Numbered from the stretch's first letter, positions 22,906 to 33,220 are shown. The stretch: 64,000 nt of DNA from Echinicola soli (GCF_006575665.1 NZ_CP041253.1:1989501-2053500); one strand, 5' to 3'. Program-made: numbers and translations. Notes: generated from the sequence alone by a model not told the origin.

Positions 22906-23095
22906 GTTCCTCCCTGCCGCGGCGGGGGAGGTTAGGTGAGGAAGTGCAGATAGCAAAAATATAAGGTTGAGTCGGGAGACTCAGTTCTCAAGATGGAGCA
23001 AAGAATCAAAAAAAAGCAAAGAGCACAAATACTGATGTTGTGCTGGGTCTCCGCCCCAGCACTGAGAAACATAGAGTCTCCGACTCAATCAGCGT
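22906..23095. repeat. dispersed element copy 2 within a larger inverted repeat
   Basis: 22906-22983 repeats the element at 7591-7668. Its end, GGTTGAGTCGGGAGACTCAG, is mirrored at 23068-23091 by GAGTCTCCGACTCAA, giving an inverted repeat about 130 bp across, like a miniature transposable element. The 22877-23199 gap has no gene. Confidence 0.7.
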
Positions 23096-23199
23096 TTAAT
23101 TTGCTTCAATAGCTCTGTTCGATTCCTGTTCCGGCCCACCGGGATGCGTCACCAGCGTTCAATTTTGTCTAGTATCTAAAGTCTAACATCTTAAATCCA

Positions 23200-26100
23200 A
23201 TGTCTAAAATAACAACCCAAAATATTCTTTTCATTTTACTGCTTGGTTTTTTGATAAAGGGCTGCGGCTCTCCAGAGGAAGAAACGTCCAAGGCTTTTGA
23301 GCCAAGCTATGAAAGCTCGCAGCCGTGGGTATACTGGTACTGGATGTATTCTACCTATTCTAAAGCAGGCATCACGGCGGATTTGGAAGCCATGAAGGAA
23401 GCCGGCATTGGCGGGGCTTTTCTGATGTCCATCAAGGGACCTGCTGAGCCACCCTTGACCGATAAGCCCACTTTGCAGGGCTCTGAAGAGTGGTGGGAAA
23501 TGGTGAGACATGCCATGGAAGAAGCCGATCGGTTAGGGCTGCGGTTGGCGATGCATGCCTGCGATGGTTTTGCAGTGGCCGGTGGCCCCTGGATCACCCC
23601 GGAAAAGTCCATGCAAAAAGTGGTGTGGACAGATACCTTGGTGCAGGGAGGAGAAAAGGTTGATTTGCAGCTAAAGCAGCCTGAAAGTTATGAGGATTAT
23701 TATCAGGAGTTGGCGGTATTTGCTGTTCCTGCCAAGGAGGAATTTGAACAAACTTCCGAGGCATTGCGTCCAGCGGTAACCAATAGCTTGGGAGAAAAAG
23801 GGCTGGATTTTTTGCTGGATGATGCAGATGACGAACGTTTTGGGACCAATGATGAAGTGTGGATTCAGTATGCTTTCGACGAACCTTTCACATGCCGATC
23901 CATTCGGATCAAAACCAGTGGAAACAGTTATCAGGCACATCGCCTAAAAATAGCTGTCAGCGATGATGGGGAGCATTTTAGGGAAGTAACTAGGCTACAT
24001 CCACCTCGACATGGCTGGCAGGATTGGGACTATGATTATACGCATAGTATTCCCGCGACGACGGCAAAATATTTTCGTTTTATTTACGATAAATCAGGCA
24101 CGGAACCTGGGTCAGAGGACCTGGATGCTGCCAAATGGAAGCCTTCGCTAAAAGTCAAGACCATCGCTCTTTTGTCAAGTCCTGCCATCAACCAATACGA
24201 GGGCAAGTCAGCCGCTGTCTGGCGGGTGAGCGGGCGCAGTACGGCTGATGTATTGCCAAATAAAGCTTGTATTCCCATGGACCAACTCGTGGACATCTCA
24301 GCTCAGATGGACACGGATGGGAGGTTGACTTGGGAGGCTCCAGGTGGTCAGTGGAAGATTATGCGCTTTGGCTATACTTCTACTGGTCATACCAATTATA
24401 CCGGAGGTGGAGCAAAAGGCCTGGAAGTGGACAAATTCAACGCAGAAGCAGTACGGTTTCAGTTTGATCAGTGGTTTGGAGAGGCTTTGCGGACTGCCGG
24501 CCCGGAATTAGCAGAGAAAGTGCTCAAAATATTTCATATTGACAGCTGGGAGGCAGGAAGTCAAAACTGGTCACCAGTATTCAGGGAGGAGTTCAAAAAG
24601 CGCCGGGGCTACGATATCGTAAACTATTTGCCCGTCATGGCGGGAGTGCCTTTGGAAAGTGCCGAAACCTCCGAAAGGATCCTTTACGACATACGCAGAA
24701 CGATTTCTGAACTGATCATGGATAATTTCTTTGGGACTTTACAGGAAGAAGCAGCCAAGAATGGGGTGAAGTTCAGTTCGGAAAACGTGGCTCCCACGAT
24801 GGTAAGTGATGGAATGGAGCATTTTAAATATATCGATTATCCTTCCGGCGAATTTTGGTTGAACAGTCCCACGCATGACAAACCCAATGATATGCGGGAT
24901 GCGATTTCCGGAGGCCATATTTACGGAAAGCAGATTATCCAGGCAGAAGCATTTACCCAGCTTAGGATGGATTGGGACGAGTACCCCGGTATGCTGAAGA
25001 CATTGGGCGACCGGAATTACGCGCTTGGAATTAATCGTTTTTTCTATCACGTCTTTGTTCACAATCCATGGCTGGATCGTAAGCCGGGAATGACACTGGA
25101 TGTGATCGGGCTTTATTTTCAGCGGGACCAGACATGGTGGAAGCCTGGTAAAGCTATGGTGGATTACCACCAGCGTGTCCAGTATCAACTGCAAAAAGGC
25201 CATCCGGTGATTGATTTGGCTGTATTTACGGGTGAGGATATGCCCAGCAGGTCGGTATTGCCCGAGCGTTTGGTGCCGTTCTTACCAGGCTTGGCAGGAA
25301 GGGAAAAAATGGCCACAGAAAAGTCCCGTTGGGCCAATGAAGGGCAGCCTACCCGGGCCATTCCGAAGGGAGTGAAGCATTCTGCTAATATGGCTGACGC
25401 AGCAGATTGGACGGATCCGCTGAGGGGGTACCATTATGATTCCTTTAACAAGGATGCTTTGTTGAGACTTGCAAAGGTGGCAGATGGAAAAGTGGTTTTC
25501 AGTGATGGCACCAGTTATGCTTTTTTGATTTTCCCAGGCCAGCGCAAGATGAATCCCAATGTCCGATTGATGTCTGTGGAGGTAGCGGAAAAATTATTGC
25601 AACTGGTGAAGGAAGGGGCAACTGTTTTGGTGGATGAAAAGCCCGTGGGTACCTTTGGCTATCAAGAGGAAGACCAGCGATTGGCTGCAGTGGTGGAAGA
25701 ACTCTGGAGCGGAGAAAAAGATGTCCCAAGTAAAAGCGATAGTCCCAAAACCTGGCAAGTTGGAAAGGGAAAGGTTGTACAATTGCCTTATGAACAAGCG
25801 ACATTGGAAACCTTGGGATTGGCACCAGACGTGGTGGCTGTTGACCAAGGGGGCAAACTTAATGTAGGTTTTGCCTTTGCCCATCGAAGAAGTCAGGAAG
25901 AAGATATTTACTTCCTGTCAAACCAACAGGAAAAAGCGCGAAAATTGGATGTTTCTTTTCGCATAATTGGTAAGAAACCGGTATTTTATGACCCTGTTTT
26001 GGACAGGGAGTATCCCGTGTCGGGTTGGGAAATGGAAGCAGGAAGAACGGATATGACGGTCAAGCTTCCCGCGAACGGGTCGCTATTTGTGGTTTTTCGG

Positions 26101-26640
26101 GAAGACACGTCTGAAAAAGCGGTGAATGAAGGGAGCAATTGGCCAGAATACAAAACGCAAAAGACATTGGACACGCCTTGGAAAGTAGCTTTTGATCCTG
26201 CTTATCGCGGTCCAAAAGCAGTGCAGGAGATGGCTGCACTGGAAGATTGGAGACGGCATCCAAATGACAGTATAAAACATTATTCCGGTACGGCAGTCTA
26301 CAGAACGACCTTCGATTGGGAGGGGAAACGTGATGGTGCGTTTTGGCTTCATCTGGGCAAAGTGGCCAACATCGCTTCGGTCAACGTAAACGGAAAAGAC
26401 TGTGGCGTAGCTTGGACATTTCCTTACCAAGTGGATATTTCCGATGCCTTAAGAAAGGGGCAAAATGAATTGGAAATTGAAGTGACCAATACTTGGGCAA
26501 ACCGTATCATTGGCGACCTGAAGCTTCCAAAAGAACAGCGGTTTACCAATACCATAGCCGACCTGGAAAGAATGGAAGGAAGAGAGTTGTTGGAAGCCGG
26601 TCTGCTAGGTCCAGTGAGAATTTTGGAGATGAAATATTAA
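23200..26640 (+). CDS. GH106-type alpha-L-rhamnosidase, lipoprotein
   Basis: 1,146 residues. The lipoprotein signal ends at Cys22 (FLIKGC). The N-terminal barrel has the family look: QPWVYWYWMYSTYSKAGITADLEAMKEAGIGG, then EEWWEMVRHAMEEADRLGLRLAMHACDGFAVAGGPW. Further on are FHIDSWEAGSQNW, a probable catalytic glutamate region, and EAFTQLRMDWDEYP. The C-terminal part has a jelly-roll (WKVAFDP...GTAVYRTTF...VNVNGKDCGVAWTFPYQ). GH106 enzymes cut alpha-L-rhamnose from rhamnogalacturonan chains, including RG-II, in the periplasm. The length is normal for the family. A RhaT-like importer upstream would take up the product. Confidence 0.9.
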   Translation: MSKITTQNILFILLLGFLIKGCGSPEEETSKAFEPSYESSQPWVYWYWMYSTYSKAGITADLEAMKEAGIGGAFLMSIKGPAEPPLTDKPTLQGSEEWWEMVRHAMEEADRLGLRLAMHACDGFAVAGGPWITPEKSMQKVVWTDTLVQGGEKVDLQLKQPESYEDYYQELAVFAVPAKEEFEQTSEALRPAVTNSLGEKGLDFLLDDADDERFGTNDEVWIQYAFDEPFTCRSIRIKTSGNSYQAHRLKIAVSDDGEHFREVTRLHPPRHGWQDWDYDYTHSIPATTAKYFRFIYDKSGTEPGSEDLDAAKWKPSLKVKTIALLSSPAINQYEGKSAAVWRVSGRSTADVLPNKACIPMDQLVDISAQMDTDGRLTWEAPGGQWKIMRFGYTSTGHTNYTGGGAKGLEVDKFNAEAVRFQFDQWFGEALRTAGPELAEKVLKIFHIDSWEAGSQNWSPVFREEFKKRRGYDIVNYLPVMAGVPLESAETSERILYDIRRTISELIMDNFFGTLQEEAAKNGVKFSSENVAPTMVSDGMEHFKYIDYPSGEFWLNSPTHDKPNDMRDAISGGHIYGKQIIQAEAFTQLRMDWDEYPGMLKTLGDRNYALGINRFFYHVFVHNPWLDRKPGMTLDVIGLYFQRDQTWWKPGKAMVDYHQRVQYQLQKGHPVIDLAVFTGEDMPSRSVLPERLVPFLPGLAGREKMATEKSRWANEGQPTRAIPKGVKHSANMADAADWTDPLRGYHYDSFNKDALLRLAKVADGKVVFSDGTSYAFLIFPGQRKMNPNVRLMSVEVAEKLLQLVKEGATVLVDEKPVGTFGYQEEDQRLAAVVEELWSGEKDVPSKSDSPKTWQVGKGKVVQLPYEQATLETLGLAPDVVAVDQGGKLNVGFAFAHRRSQEEDIYFLSNQQEKARKLDVSFRIIGKKPVFYDPVLDREYPVSGWEMEAGRTDMTVKLPANGSLFVVFREDTSEKAVNEGSNWPEYKTQKTLDTPWKVAFDPAYRGPKAVQEMAALEDWRRHPNDSIKHYSGTAVYRTTFDWEGKRDGAFWLHLGKVANIASVNVNGKDCGVAWTFPYQVDISDALRKGQNELEIEVTNTWANRIIGDLKLPKEQRFTNTIADLERMEGRELLEAGLLGPVRILEMKY

Positions 26641-26664
26641 CATCAGGGAACACTCGAATAAAGA

Positions 26665-26779
26665 GGCTGTCTCATAAGTGATCCGTCATACTAACGCAGT
26701 GAAGCAATCTCCCTATACATGCAATTAAAGTACATGGAGACCACTATCGGGGACGTTAGAACTGAATTATGAGATAGCC
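26665..26779. repeat. miniature element with GGCTGTCTCATAA inverted ends, copy 1
   Basis: About 115 bp starting GGCTGTCTCATAAG and ending TTATGAGATAGCCC, hence inverted ends of about 13 bp. It contains AACGCAGTGAAGCAATCTCC and AAGTACATGGAGACCACTAT. A related copy is at 28551-28640, on the other side of the esterase gene, and a half-copy TTATGAGACAGCC is at 42304-42316. Confidence 0.7.
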
Positions 26780-26879
26780 CCTAAAAAACGAAAATCAATT
26801 GTTACTAAAACCTTCCAATCCGCTCCGACGGAGAAACCTTAAACATTAAAACATTACAATCTTTTAACCCAAAACACCC

Positions 26880-28301
26880 ATGAAAAATATTTTAGCCTTA
26901 TTAGGACTTTGCTTGATCGCAAACGTTTCAATAGCGGAAGTGACGCTCCCATCCATTTTTACCGATAATATGGTGCTTCAGCAGCAAATGGATGCGCCCA
27001 TTTGGGGCTGGGCAGATCCCGGTGCTACGGTGGAGATCACCACTTCCTGGGATGAAAAAAAATACACGCTAACGGCCAATAGTGATGGGGAATGGAAAAC
27101 CAAACTATCCACACCTGAAGCTGGAGGCCCCTTTACGATCAGCATCAGCGACGGGCAGTCCATTACCCTGGACAATGTCCTTATCGGAGAAGTATGGCTC
27201 TGTTCTGGCCAGTCCAATATGGAAATGCCGTTGAAAGGATTTCCCGGCCAGCCCATTATTGGGGGAAATGAAGCGATTGTCAACAGCAAAAACCCACAGA
27301 TCAGGTTGATCACCGTTCCGAGGAAGGCCACTGTACAGCCCCAGGAGAATTTTGAAGGAGCCTGGGAGGAAGCCGATCCATCCACTGTGTCTGACTTTAG
27401 TGCTACGGCCTGGTTTTTTGGAACCCAAATTCAGCAGGCGCTGGATGTGCCTGTTGGACTGGTACATGTTTCCTGGGGAGGTTCGAATATCGAAGCGTGG
27501 ATGAGTGAGCAGATGCTGGAGGATTTTAAGGATGAAATCAAAATACCGCAAAGTGAGGATGAAATTGATGTACCAAATCGAACTGCCACAGCCTTATTCA
27601 ATGGCATGATCACTCCGGTGGCCGGTTATGGCATCAAAGGAACCATCTGGTACCAGGGCGAATCCAATAATGGGCGGCCTGATCAGTACGAGGAGCTGAT
27701 GGTGACGATGGTAAACGAGTGGCGAAAACTTTGGGATGTGGGGGAGTTCCCCTTTTATTATGCGCAGATAGCTCCTTTTGATTATGGCATGTTCAGCCCC
27801 AATGAAGTAATCGAGAAGAACAATTCTGCTTACCTCAGGGATGCACAGCGGAAAGCCATGCACAGGATTCCCAATAGCGGGATGGCGGTCTTGATGGATA
27901 TCGGTCAAAAGGACAATATCCACCCTGCGGATAAGAAGACAGGTGGGCACCGGTTGGCTTATTGGGCACTTGCACAGGCTTATGATCTGAAAGGCTTTGA
28001 GTATGCCGGTCCCGAATTCAAGGCCATGGAGATAAAAGGAAGTACTGTGATCGTATCCTTAGATCATGTCCCCAATGGGATTACGTCTTACGGAAAGGAA
28101 GTGACCAGTTTTGAGTTGGCTGGAGAAGATAAAAAGTTTTATCCGGCCACGGCAGTTTTACGAAGAAAGTCAGTGATGTTGTCCTCTCCGCATGTGGACA
28201 AGCCGGTGGCGGTGCGATATGCATTTAAAGATTTTGTGGTAGGCGAAATCTTTAGCAACGGAGGAATCCCGATGAGTTCGTTCAGAACGGATGAATGGTA
28301 G
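26880..28301 (+). CDS. sialate O-acetylesterase-type SGNH esterase, exported
   Basis: 473 residues with a signal peptide (MKNILALLGLCLIANVSIA). A beta-domain (about 20-100: LPSIFTDNMVLQQQMDAPIWGWADPG) precedes the SGNH hydrolase core. The nucleophile is Ser112 in SGQSNMEMP; GTIWYQGESN is the third block, and the Asp-His pair lies in DNIHPADKKTGGHRLA. These enzymes remove O-acetyl groups from sugars, often from acetylated pectin or sialic acid. The genomic place inside a rhamnosidase/arabinofuranosidase run suggests deacetylation of a pectic glycan so that the glycosidases can act. Confidence 0.88.
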   Translation: MKNILALLGLCLIANVSIAEVTLPSIFTDNMVLQQQMDAPIWGWADPGATVEITTSWDEKKYTLTANSDGEWKTKLSTPEAGGPFTISISDGQSITLDNVLIGEVWLCSGQSNMEMPLKGFPGQPIIGGNEAIVNSKNPQIRLITVPRKATVQPQENFEGAWEEADPSTVSDFSATAWFFGTQIQQALDVPVGLVHVSWGGSNIEAWMSEQMLEDFKDEIKIPQSEDEIDVPNRTATALFNGMITPVAGYGIKGTIWYQGESNNGRPDQYEELMVTMVNEWRKLWDVGEFPFYYAQIAPFDYGMFSPNEVIEKNNSAYLRDAQRKAMHRIPNSGMAVLMDIGQKDNIHPADKKTGGHRLAYWALAQAYDLKGFEYAGPEFKAMEIKGSTVIVSLDHVPNGITSYGKEVTSFELAGEDKKFYPATAVLRRKSVMLSSPHVDKPVAVRYAFKDFVVGEIFSNGGIPMSSFRTDEW

Positions 28302-28306
28302 ATGTC

Positions 28307-28343
28307 CGTCACAGGTGCTCATTTCAAATGAGCACCTGTGACG
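28307..28343. terminator. perfect 18-bp palindrome after the esterase gene
   Basis: Arms of 18 bp (CGTCACAGGTGCTCATTT and its exact complement) surround a single C, 5 bp after the esterase stop codon. No T-run follows, so it may be a roadblock, an RNA-end stabiliser or a protein-binding site rather than a classical terminator. Its core CTCATTTCAAATGAG recurs at 1098-1116. Confidence 0.6.
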
Positions 28344-28550
28344 TCATCGATATTCATATGTCTAATATCCATAAATGGTCCAAGTTACCAGACTTCGACT
28401 ATTCCTTAGACGAGGACATGTTTTTAGCCTTTTACTAAATCAATGCCCTGATTTCCTTTACTAACCAAATCCCTATTTAAGTTTTATGGTATTTTCCTTA
28501 AATAAGAAGTGTCCTTGTTTAAGGTTTTTGCTTGTTTTTTTGCATAAGAA

Positions 28551-28640
28551 GTTGTCTCATAAGTCCTCATTGCGAACGCAGTGGAGCAATCTCCATAATA
28601 CATGCAGTCAAAGTACATTGAGATCACTATTGGGGACGGT
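28551..28640. repeat. miniature element, copy 2
   Basis: Shares GTCTCATAAGT, CGAACGCAGTGGAGCAATCTCC, CATGCAGTCAAAGTACATTGAGA and ACTATTGGGGACG with 26665-26779, but the right inverted end is lost. The 28344-28722 gap has no gene apart from it. Confidence 0.6.
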
Positions 28641-28722
28641 TTGTCCCATGTCTGATATCACAGCATACCACAGGAAGGTGTCGCCATTTGATTTTTCTAT
28701 TTTGAGGCATTATTGGAGGAAA

Positions 28723-31065
28723 ATGAAAGTACCTTTTTTATTTACAGTCTGTCTTTTATGGTTCGGGATCACTGAATGTTTTGCTCAGGATATCACCGGT
28801 TATAATCCGGTGTGGACTTCCATGAGTGAAAATGCCAGTGAGTCCATGCCTTTGGGAGGTGGGGACGTTGGCATGAATGTATGGGTGGAAGATGGAGACC
28901 TGTTCTTTTACTTTTCCCGCAGCGGGACCTTTGATGAGCACAATACTTTGCTGAAGCTGGGAAGAATCAGGGTGAAATTGAGTCCTAACCCATTCAGGGA
29001 TGGCGGTTCTTTTCGCCAGGAACTTGATCTGGAAAAGGGAAGCATTTCCATTGATGGAGGGACAGGTGAAGATGCAGTCAATATCAGTCTCTGGGTGGAT
29101 GTATGCCGGCCGGTAATCCATGTAGAGGTACAGGGTGAGCGGCCTTTCCGGATGGAGACGGCCTATGAAAGCTGGCGATATAAAAACCGTCCGGTAAAAG
29201 GTGCTGCCAATAATGCCAATTCCTACAAATGGGCTCCCCAGGGAGACATCATCACTTACCGGGACAGCATCACCTTTGAAGAAGGCGGCGTGCTGTTTTA
29301 TCATCAGAACCGGGAAAAGACGGTCTTTGATGTGGCGGTAGTCCAGCAAAAAATGGAGCCGGTCAAAGAAAAAATGAGCAACCCGATTGGAAGTTTGACC
29401 TTTGGCGGTATGTTGAAGAGTGAGGACCTGAGTCCAGCAGGTAATGGGGAAGGAATATATCAGGACACTGATTTCAGGTCCTGGAAGCTTGAAAGCATTC
29501 AGGCAAAGCAGAAGCAATCGTTTGAGATTCTTTTACATACTGACCAGACGCCGCAACAGGAGAAATGGCAGGATGGATTGGCCCGTTTGATAAACGATCA
29601 ACCCAGGTCCTCCAAAAAAGCAAAAGCCAATACAGAAGCTTGGTGGCAAAGTTACTGGAACAGGAGCTATGTGGTCACAGATCCCGGGCGTAGGTCAGCC
29701 AACGACACGGTTTGGCAAATTGGCCGCAACTACCAGCTTTTTCGCTATATGCTGGGCTGCAATGCATACGGCAGCTACCCGACAAAATTTAACGGTGGCC
29801 TGTTTACCGTAGACCCGGTATACACGAAAGAGGATATGCCTTTTACACCCGACCACCGCAACTGGGGCGGAGGCACGATGACCGCCCAAAACCAGCGACT
29901 GGTGTATTTTCCCATGGTTCGAACGGGAGATTTTGAAATGATGCAGCCACAGTTTGACTTTTACCTGCGGGCCTTGAAAAATGCGGAACTTCGGAGCAAG
30001 GTCTATTGGGGACATAGAGGGGCCAGCTTCACTGAGCAGCTGGAGAATTTTGGCTTGCCCAATCCTGCGGAATATAATTGGGAGCGGCCCGAAGGCTACG
30101 ATCCTGGTATGCAGGCTAATGCCTGGTTGGAGTACCAATGGGATACGGTGCTGGAATTTTGCCTGATGATGATGGAGCAGGAGCGTTATACCGGAAAAGA
30201 CATTTCCAACTATATTCCGTTTATTGAAAGCTGCCTACGTTTTTTTGATGAGCATTATCAGTATCTGGCCAGACGACGAGGGGCGAAGACTTTCGATCAA
30301 AATGGCGATCTGGTGCTGTACCCAGGTACTGCTAACGAAACCTACAAGATGGCCTATAACGCCAATTCGACCATAGCTGGCTTGCAGACCATACTGACGC
30401 GGCTATTGGAGTTACCTTACCTTGATAGTGTCCAGAAAGTGCATTGGCAAGAGATGTTGGAGCGTATTCCTCCATTGAATTTTAGGGAGATAGATGGCCA
30501 TCAGGTATTGGCTCCCGCCAAGCTGTGGGAACGGGTCAATAATACAGAGGTGCCGCAGCTTTATCCGGTTTATCCCTGGGGAATTTATGGGATCGGAAAG
30601 CCGGATTTACAAACGGCCATCAATACCTGGAAGTATGACCCTGATGCGATCAAATTCAGGAGTCATATAGGCTGGAAGCAAGACAATATCTTCGCTGCCC
30701 GGATGGGGCTTACCGATGAAGCGGCAAAATTCACCCTACGGAAAATGGGTGATTCAGAAAGACGTTTCCCCGCTTTTTGGGGGCCAGGCTTTGACTGGGT
30801 GCCGGATCACAACTGGGGAGGATCAGGGATGATCGGAATGCAGGAAATGCTGTTACAGACGGATGATAAGAAAATTTACCTTTTCCCGGCATGGCCAAAG
30901 GACTGGGATGTCCGATTTAAGCTGCACGCCCCATACCAGACCACAGTAGAGGGAATAGTGGAAAATGGTGAACTAAAAGAGTTGACTGTACTTCCTGCTG
31001 AAAGAAAGGCGGATGTGGTCAATATGTTGGGATGGAGCCTGGAGGAGAAGATGGATTGGAATTGA
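28723..31065 (+). CDS. exported DUF5703/GH95-like alpha-barrel glycoside hydrolase
   Basis: 780 residues from the ATG at 28723, which is followed by a signal peptide ending TECFAQ; a longer frame back to 28486 lacks one at its start. After the signal come YNPVWTSMSENASESMPLGGGDVGMNVW and LFFYFSRSGTFDEHNTLLKLGRIRV, the beta-domain of the GH95/GH65-like fold. The helical barrel is seen from about residue 320 (WQIGRNYQLFRYMLGC). GNPAEYNWERPEGYDP, WLEYQWDTVLEFC and PVYPWGIYG are conserved-looking blocks. This architecture is called DUF5703 in many Bacteroidota; activity is unassigned, but the fold is that of a glycosidase acting on fucose- or arabinose-like residues. It probably works with the neighbouring periplasmic enzymes. 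Confidence 0.75.
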   Translation: MKVPFLFTVCLLWFGITECFAQDITGYNPVWTSMSENASESMPLGGGDVGMNVWVEDGDLFFYFSRSGTFDEHNTLLKLGRIRVKLSPNPFRDGGSFRQELDLEKGSISIDGGTGEDAVNISLWVDVCRPVIHVEVQGERPFRMETAYESWRYKNRPVKGAANNANSYKWAPQGDIITYRDSITFEEGGVLFYHQNREKTVFDVAVVQQKMEPVKEKMSNPIGSLTFGGMLKSEDLSPAGNGEGIYQDTDFRSWKLESIQAKQKQSFEILLHTDQTPQQEKWQDGLARLINDQPRSSKKAKANTEAWWQSYWNRSYVVTDPGRRSANDTVWQIGRNYQLFRYMLGCNAYGSYPTKFNGGLFTVDPVYTKEDMPFTPDHRNWGGGTMTAQNQRLVYFPMVRTGDFEMMQPQFDFYLRALKNAELRSKVYWGHRGASFTEQLENFGLPNPAEYNWERPEGYDPGMQANAWLEYQWDTVLEFCLMMMEQERYTGKDISNYIPFIESCLRFFDEHYQYLARRRGAKTFDQNGDLVLYPGTANETYKMAYNANSTIAGLQTILTRLLELPYLDSVQKVHWQEMLERIPPLNFREIDGHQVLAPAKLWERVNNTEVPQLYPVYPWGIYGIGKPDLQTAINTWKYDPDAIKFRSHIGWKQDNIFAARMGLTDEAAKFTLRKMGDSERRFPAFWGPGFDWVPDHNWGGSGMIGMQEMLLQTDDKKIYLFPAWPKDWDVRFKLHAPYQTTVEGIVENGELKELTVLPAERKADVVNMLGWSLEEKMDWN

Positions 31066-31169
31066 AAAATTTGAAGATTAAAGAATTGGCTTAGGAAACC
31101 CATTAAGAGTTTTATACCTAATATTTACCCTCAACACTCAATACTAAATACTCAAATACTAAAAATACA

Positions 31170-33209
31170 ATGAACCTAAAATATGTAATCACGGGAATAG
31201 GATTGGGGCTATGTACCGGTAGTGCAGCAATGGCCCAAGAGAATGCCCTGGTGGATAATTCTCAAAGTCCATATGCCAAACTAAACAGTGTAGACCTACA
31301 GGATGTGACCTGGACAGATGGCTTCTGGGGAGAGAAATTTAAAATGAGCAGGGAAAATACCCTGCCGTTTATGTGGGAGCTGTATCATGATGCAGATAAA
31401 AATCACGCCGTGAGGAATTTTGAGATAGCTGCCGGAGAGATGAAGGGCAAACACGACGGACCTTCTTTTCATGACGGGGATTTTTATAAAGTCTTTGAAG
31501 GAATGGCGGTGCTGTATGCAGAGACGCAGGATCCTAAGATCGATGCCCAGATGGATGAAGCCATTGCCCTGATCGCAAAGGCCCAGCGGGAAGATGGGTA
31601 TTTGCACACTCCTGTGCTTATTGAGGAGCGTTGGGGGACACTAGGTGACGAGTATCTTCAGAAGCAGCTGGGATTCGAAAAATACAATATGGGCCACTTG
31701 ATGACCGCTGCTTGTGTACATTACAGGGCCACGGGCAAAGATAATTTCCTCAACGTAGCCAAAGGTGTGGCTGATTTTCTTTACAACTTTTATCAAAAAG
31801 CTTCTCCTGAACTGGCAAGAAATGCCATCTGCCCCAGTCACTATATGGGGGTGGTGGAGATGTACCGGACCACTGATGACGAGCGCTATTTGGAGCTCGC
31901 TCAAAACCTGATAGACATTCGTGGCAAAACCAGCGACGGAACAGACGATAACCAGGACCGTGTGCCTTTCCGGGAGCAAACAGAAGCAATGGGGCATGCC
32001 GTGCGCGCCAATTATCTCTATGCGGGAGTAGCTGATCTGTATGCGGAAACAGGCGAAGAAAAGCTGCTGGAAAACCTGAAATCTATATGGGATGACGTGG
32101 TCTATCGTAAGATGTACGTGACCGGCGGCTGTGGTGCTCTGTATGATGGGGTTTCCCCAAATGGTACTTCCTATAATCCAACGGAAGTGCAGAAAATCCA
32201 CCAAGCCTATGGAAAACCGTATGAGTTGCCCAATGCTGCCGCGCATAACGAAACCTGCGCCAATATCGGCAATGTGCTCTGGAACTGGCGAATGCTGCAG
32301 TTGACCGGGGAGGCGAAATACATGGATGTGATCGAACTGAACCTGTACAACAGCATCCTTTCTGGCATTAGCCTGCAAGGAACGGAGTTTTTCTACACCA
32401 ATCCGCTGAGTGCCAAAAAGGACTTGCCTTATCACCTGAGATGGCCCAATACCAGGGAAGGGTATATCGCCCTGTCCAATTGCTGTCCTCCTAATGTAAC
32501 CCGGACTTTGGCGGAAGTGGCTAACTACGCTTATAGTGTTTCCGAAGAAGGCGTATATGTAAACCTATATGGGAGCAATCAGCTAAAAACTTCTTTAGCG
32601 GATGGAAAAGAATTGGAGATTGCTCAGGTTACCTCCTATCCGTGGGACGAGCAGGTGACATTGGATGTCAAAAAAGCACCAGCCGGGGAATTTTCTTTTT
32701 TCCTGAGAATCCCAGGGTGGTGCAATGAGGCCAGCTTGGAAGTGAACGGTGAAAAGCAACGTATAACGCTGGAGTCCGGCCGGTATGCAGAGATCAAGAG
32801 AAAATGGAAAAAAAACGATCAAGTGAAATTGACCTTGGAGATGCCGGTGAAATACCTCGAAGCCAATCCGTTGGTGGAAGAAGCCCGTGGACAGGTGGCT
32901 GTAAAAAGAGGACCCATCGTGTATTGTGTGGAATCAATGGATTTGCCGGAGGGAAAAACAGTGGATGATGTAATCCTTTCTTTGGACGAAAACCTGTCTC
33001 CTGAAAAATTCACCATTGGTAATACGGAACTGACCAGCCTTACCGGGCAGGTGTATTATCAGTCAGAAGATCACTGGCAGAACAAGTTGTATCGGGAAGT
33101 TTCGGCCACACCTTACGAAAAGGGAAGTATCCGTCTGGTGCCTTATTACAGCTGGGCCAATCGAGGAGACGGTGAAATGATGGTTTGGCTGCCTTATGAG
33201 AGAAAATAG
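31170..33209 (+). CDS. GH127 beta-L-arabinofuranosidase-type enzyme, exported
   Basis: 679 residues with a signal peptide ending AAMAQ. The alpha/alpha barrel begins LQDVTWTDGFWGEKFKMSRENTLP. The zinc-thiolate site of GH127 is complete: Glu361 and Cys363 in HNETCANIGN, and Cys438-Cys439 in SNCCPPN, one of which is the nucleophile. The C-terminal beta-domains include EARGQVAVKRGPIVYCVES. The family cleaves beta-L-arabinofuranose and, in RG-II-degrading relatives, other furanose or acid residues. It ends the run of glycan genes; the start follows a spacer of about 100 bp after the DUF5703 gene. Confidence 0.92.
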   Translation: MNLKYVITGIGLGLCTGSAAMAQENALVDNSQSPYAKLNSVDLQDVTWTDGFWGEKFKMSRENTLPFMWELYHDADKNHAVRNFEIAAGEMKGKHDGPSFHDGDFYKVFEGMAVLYAETQDPKIDAQMDEAIALIAKAQREDGYLHTPVLIEERWGTLGDEYLQKQLGFEKYNMGHLMTAACVHYRATGKDNFLNVAKGVADFLYNFYQKASPELARNAICPSHYMGVVEMYRTTDDERYLELAQNLIDIRGKTSDGTDDNQDRVPFREQTEAMGHAVRANYLYAGVADLYAETGEEKLLENLKSIWDDVVYRKMYVTGGCGALYDGVSPNGTSYNPTEVQKIHQAYGKPYELPNAAAHNETCANIGNVLWNWRMLQLTGEAKYMDVIELNLYNSILSGISLQGTEFFYTNPLSAKKDLPYHLRWPNTREGYIALSNCCPPNVTRTLAEVANYAYSVSEEGVYVNLYGSNQLKTSLADGKELEIAQVTSYPWDEQVTLDVKKAPAGEFSFFLRIPGWCNEASLEVNGEKQRITLESGRYAEIKRKWKKNDQVKLTLEMPVKYLEANPLVEEARGQVAVKRGPIVYCVESMDLPEGKTVDDVILSLDENLSPEKFTIGNTELTSLTGQVYYQSEDHWQNKLYREVSATPYEKGSIRLVPYYSWANRGDGEMMVWLPYERK

Positions 33210-33220
33210 CTGGGTTCTAT

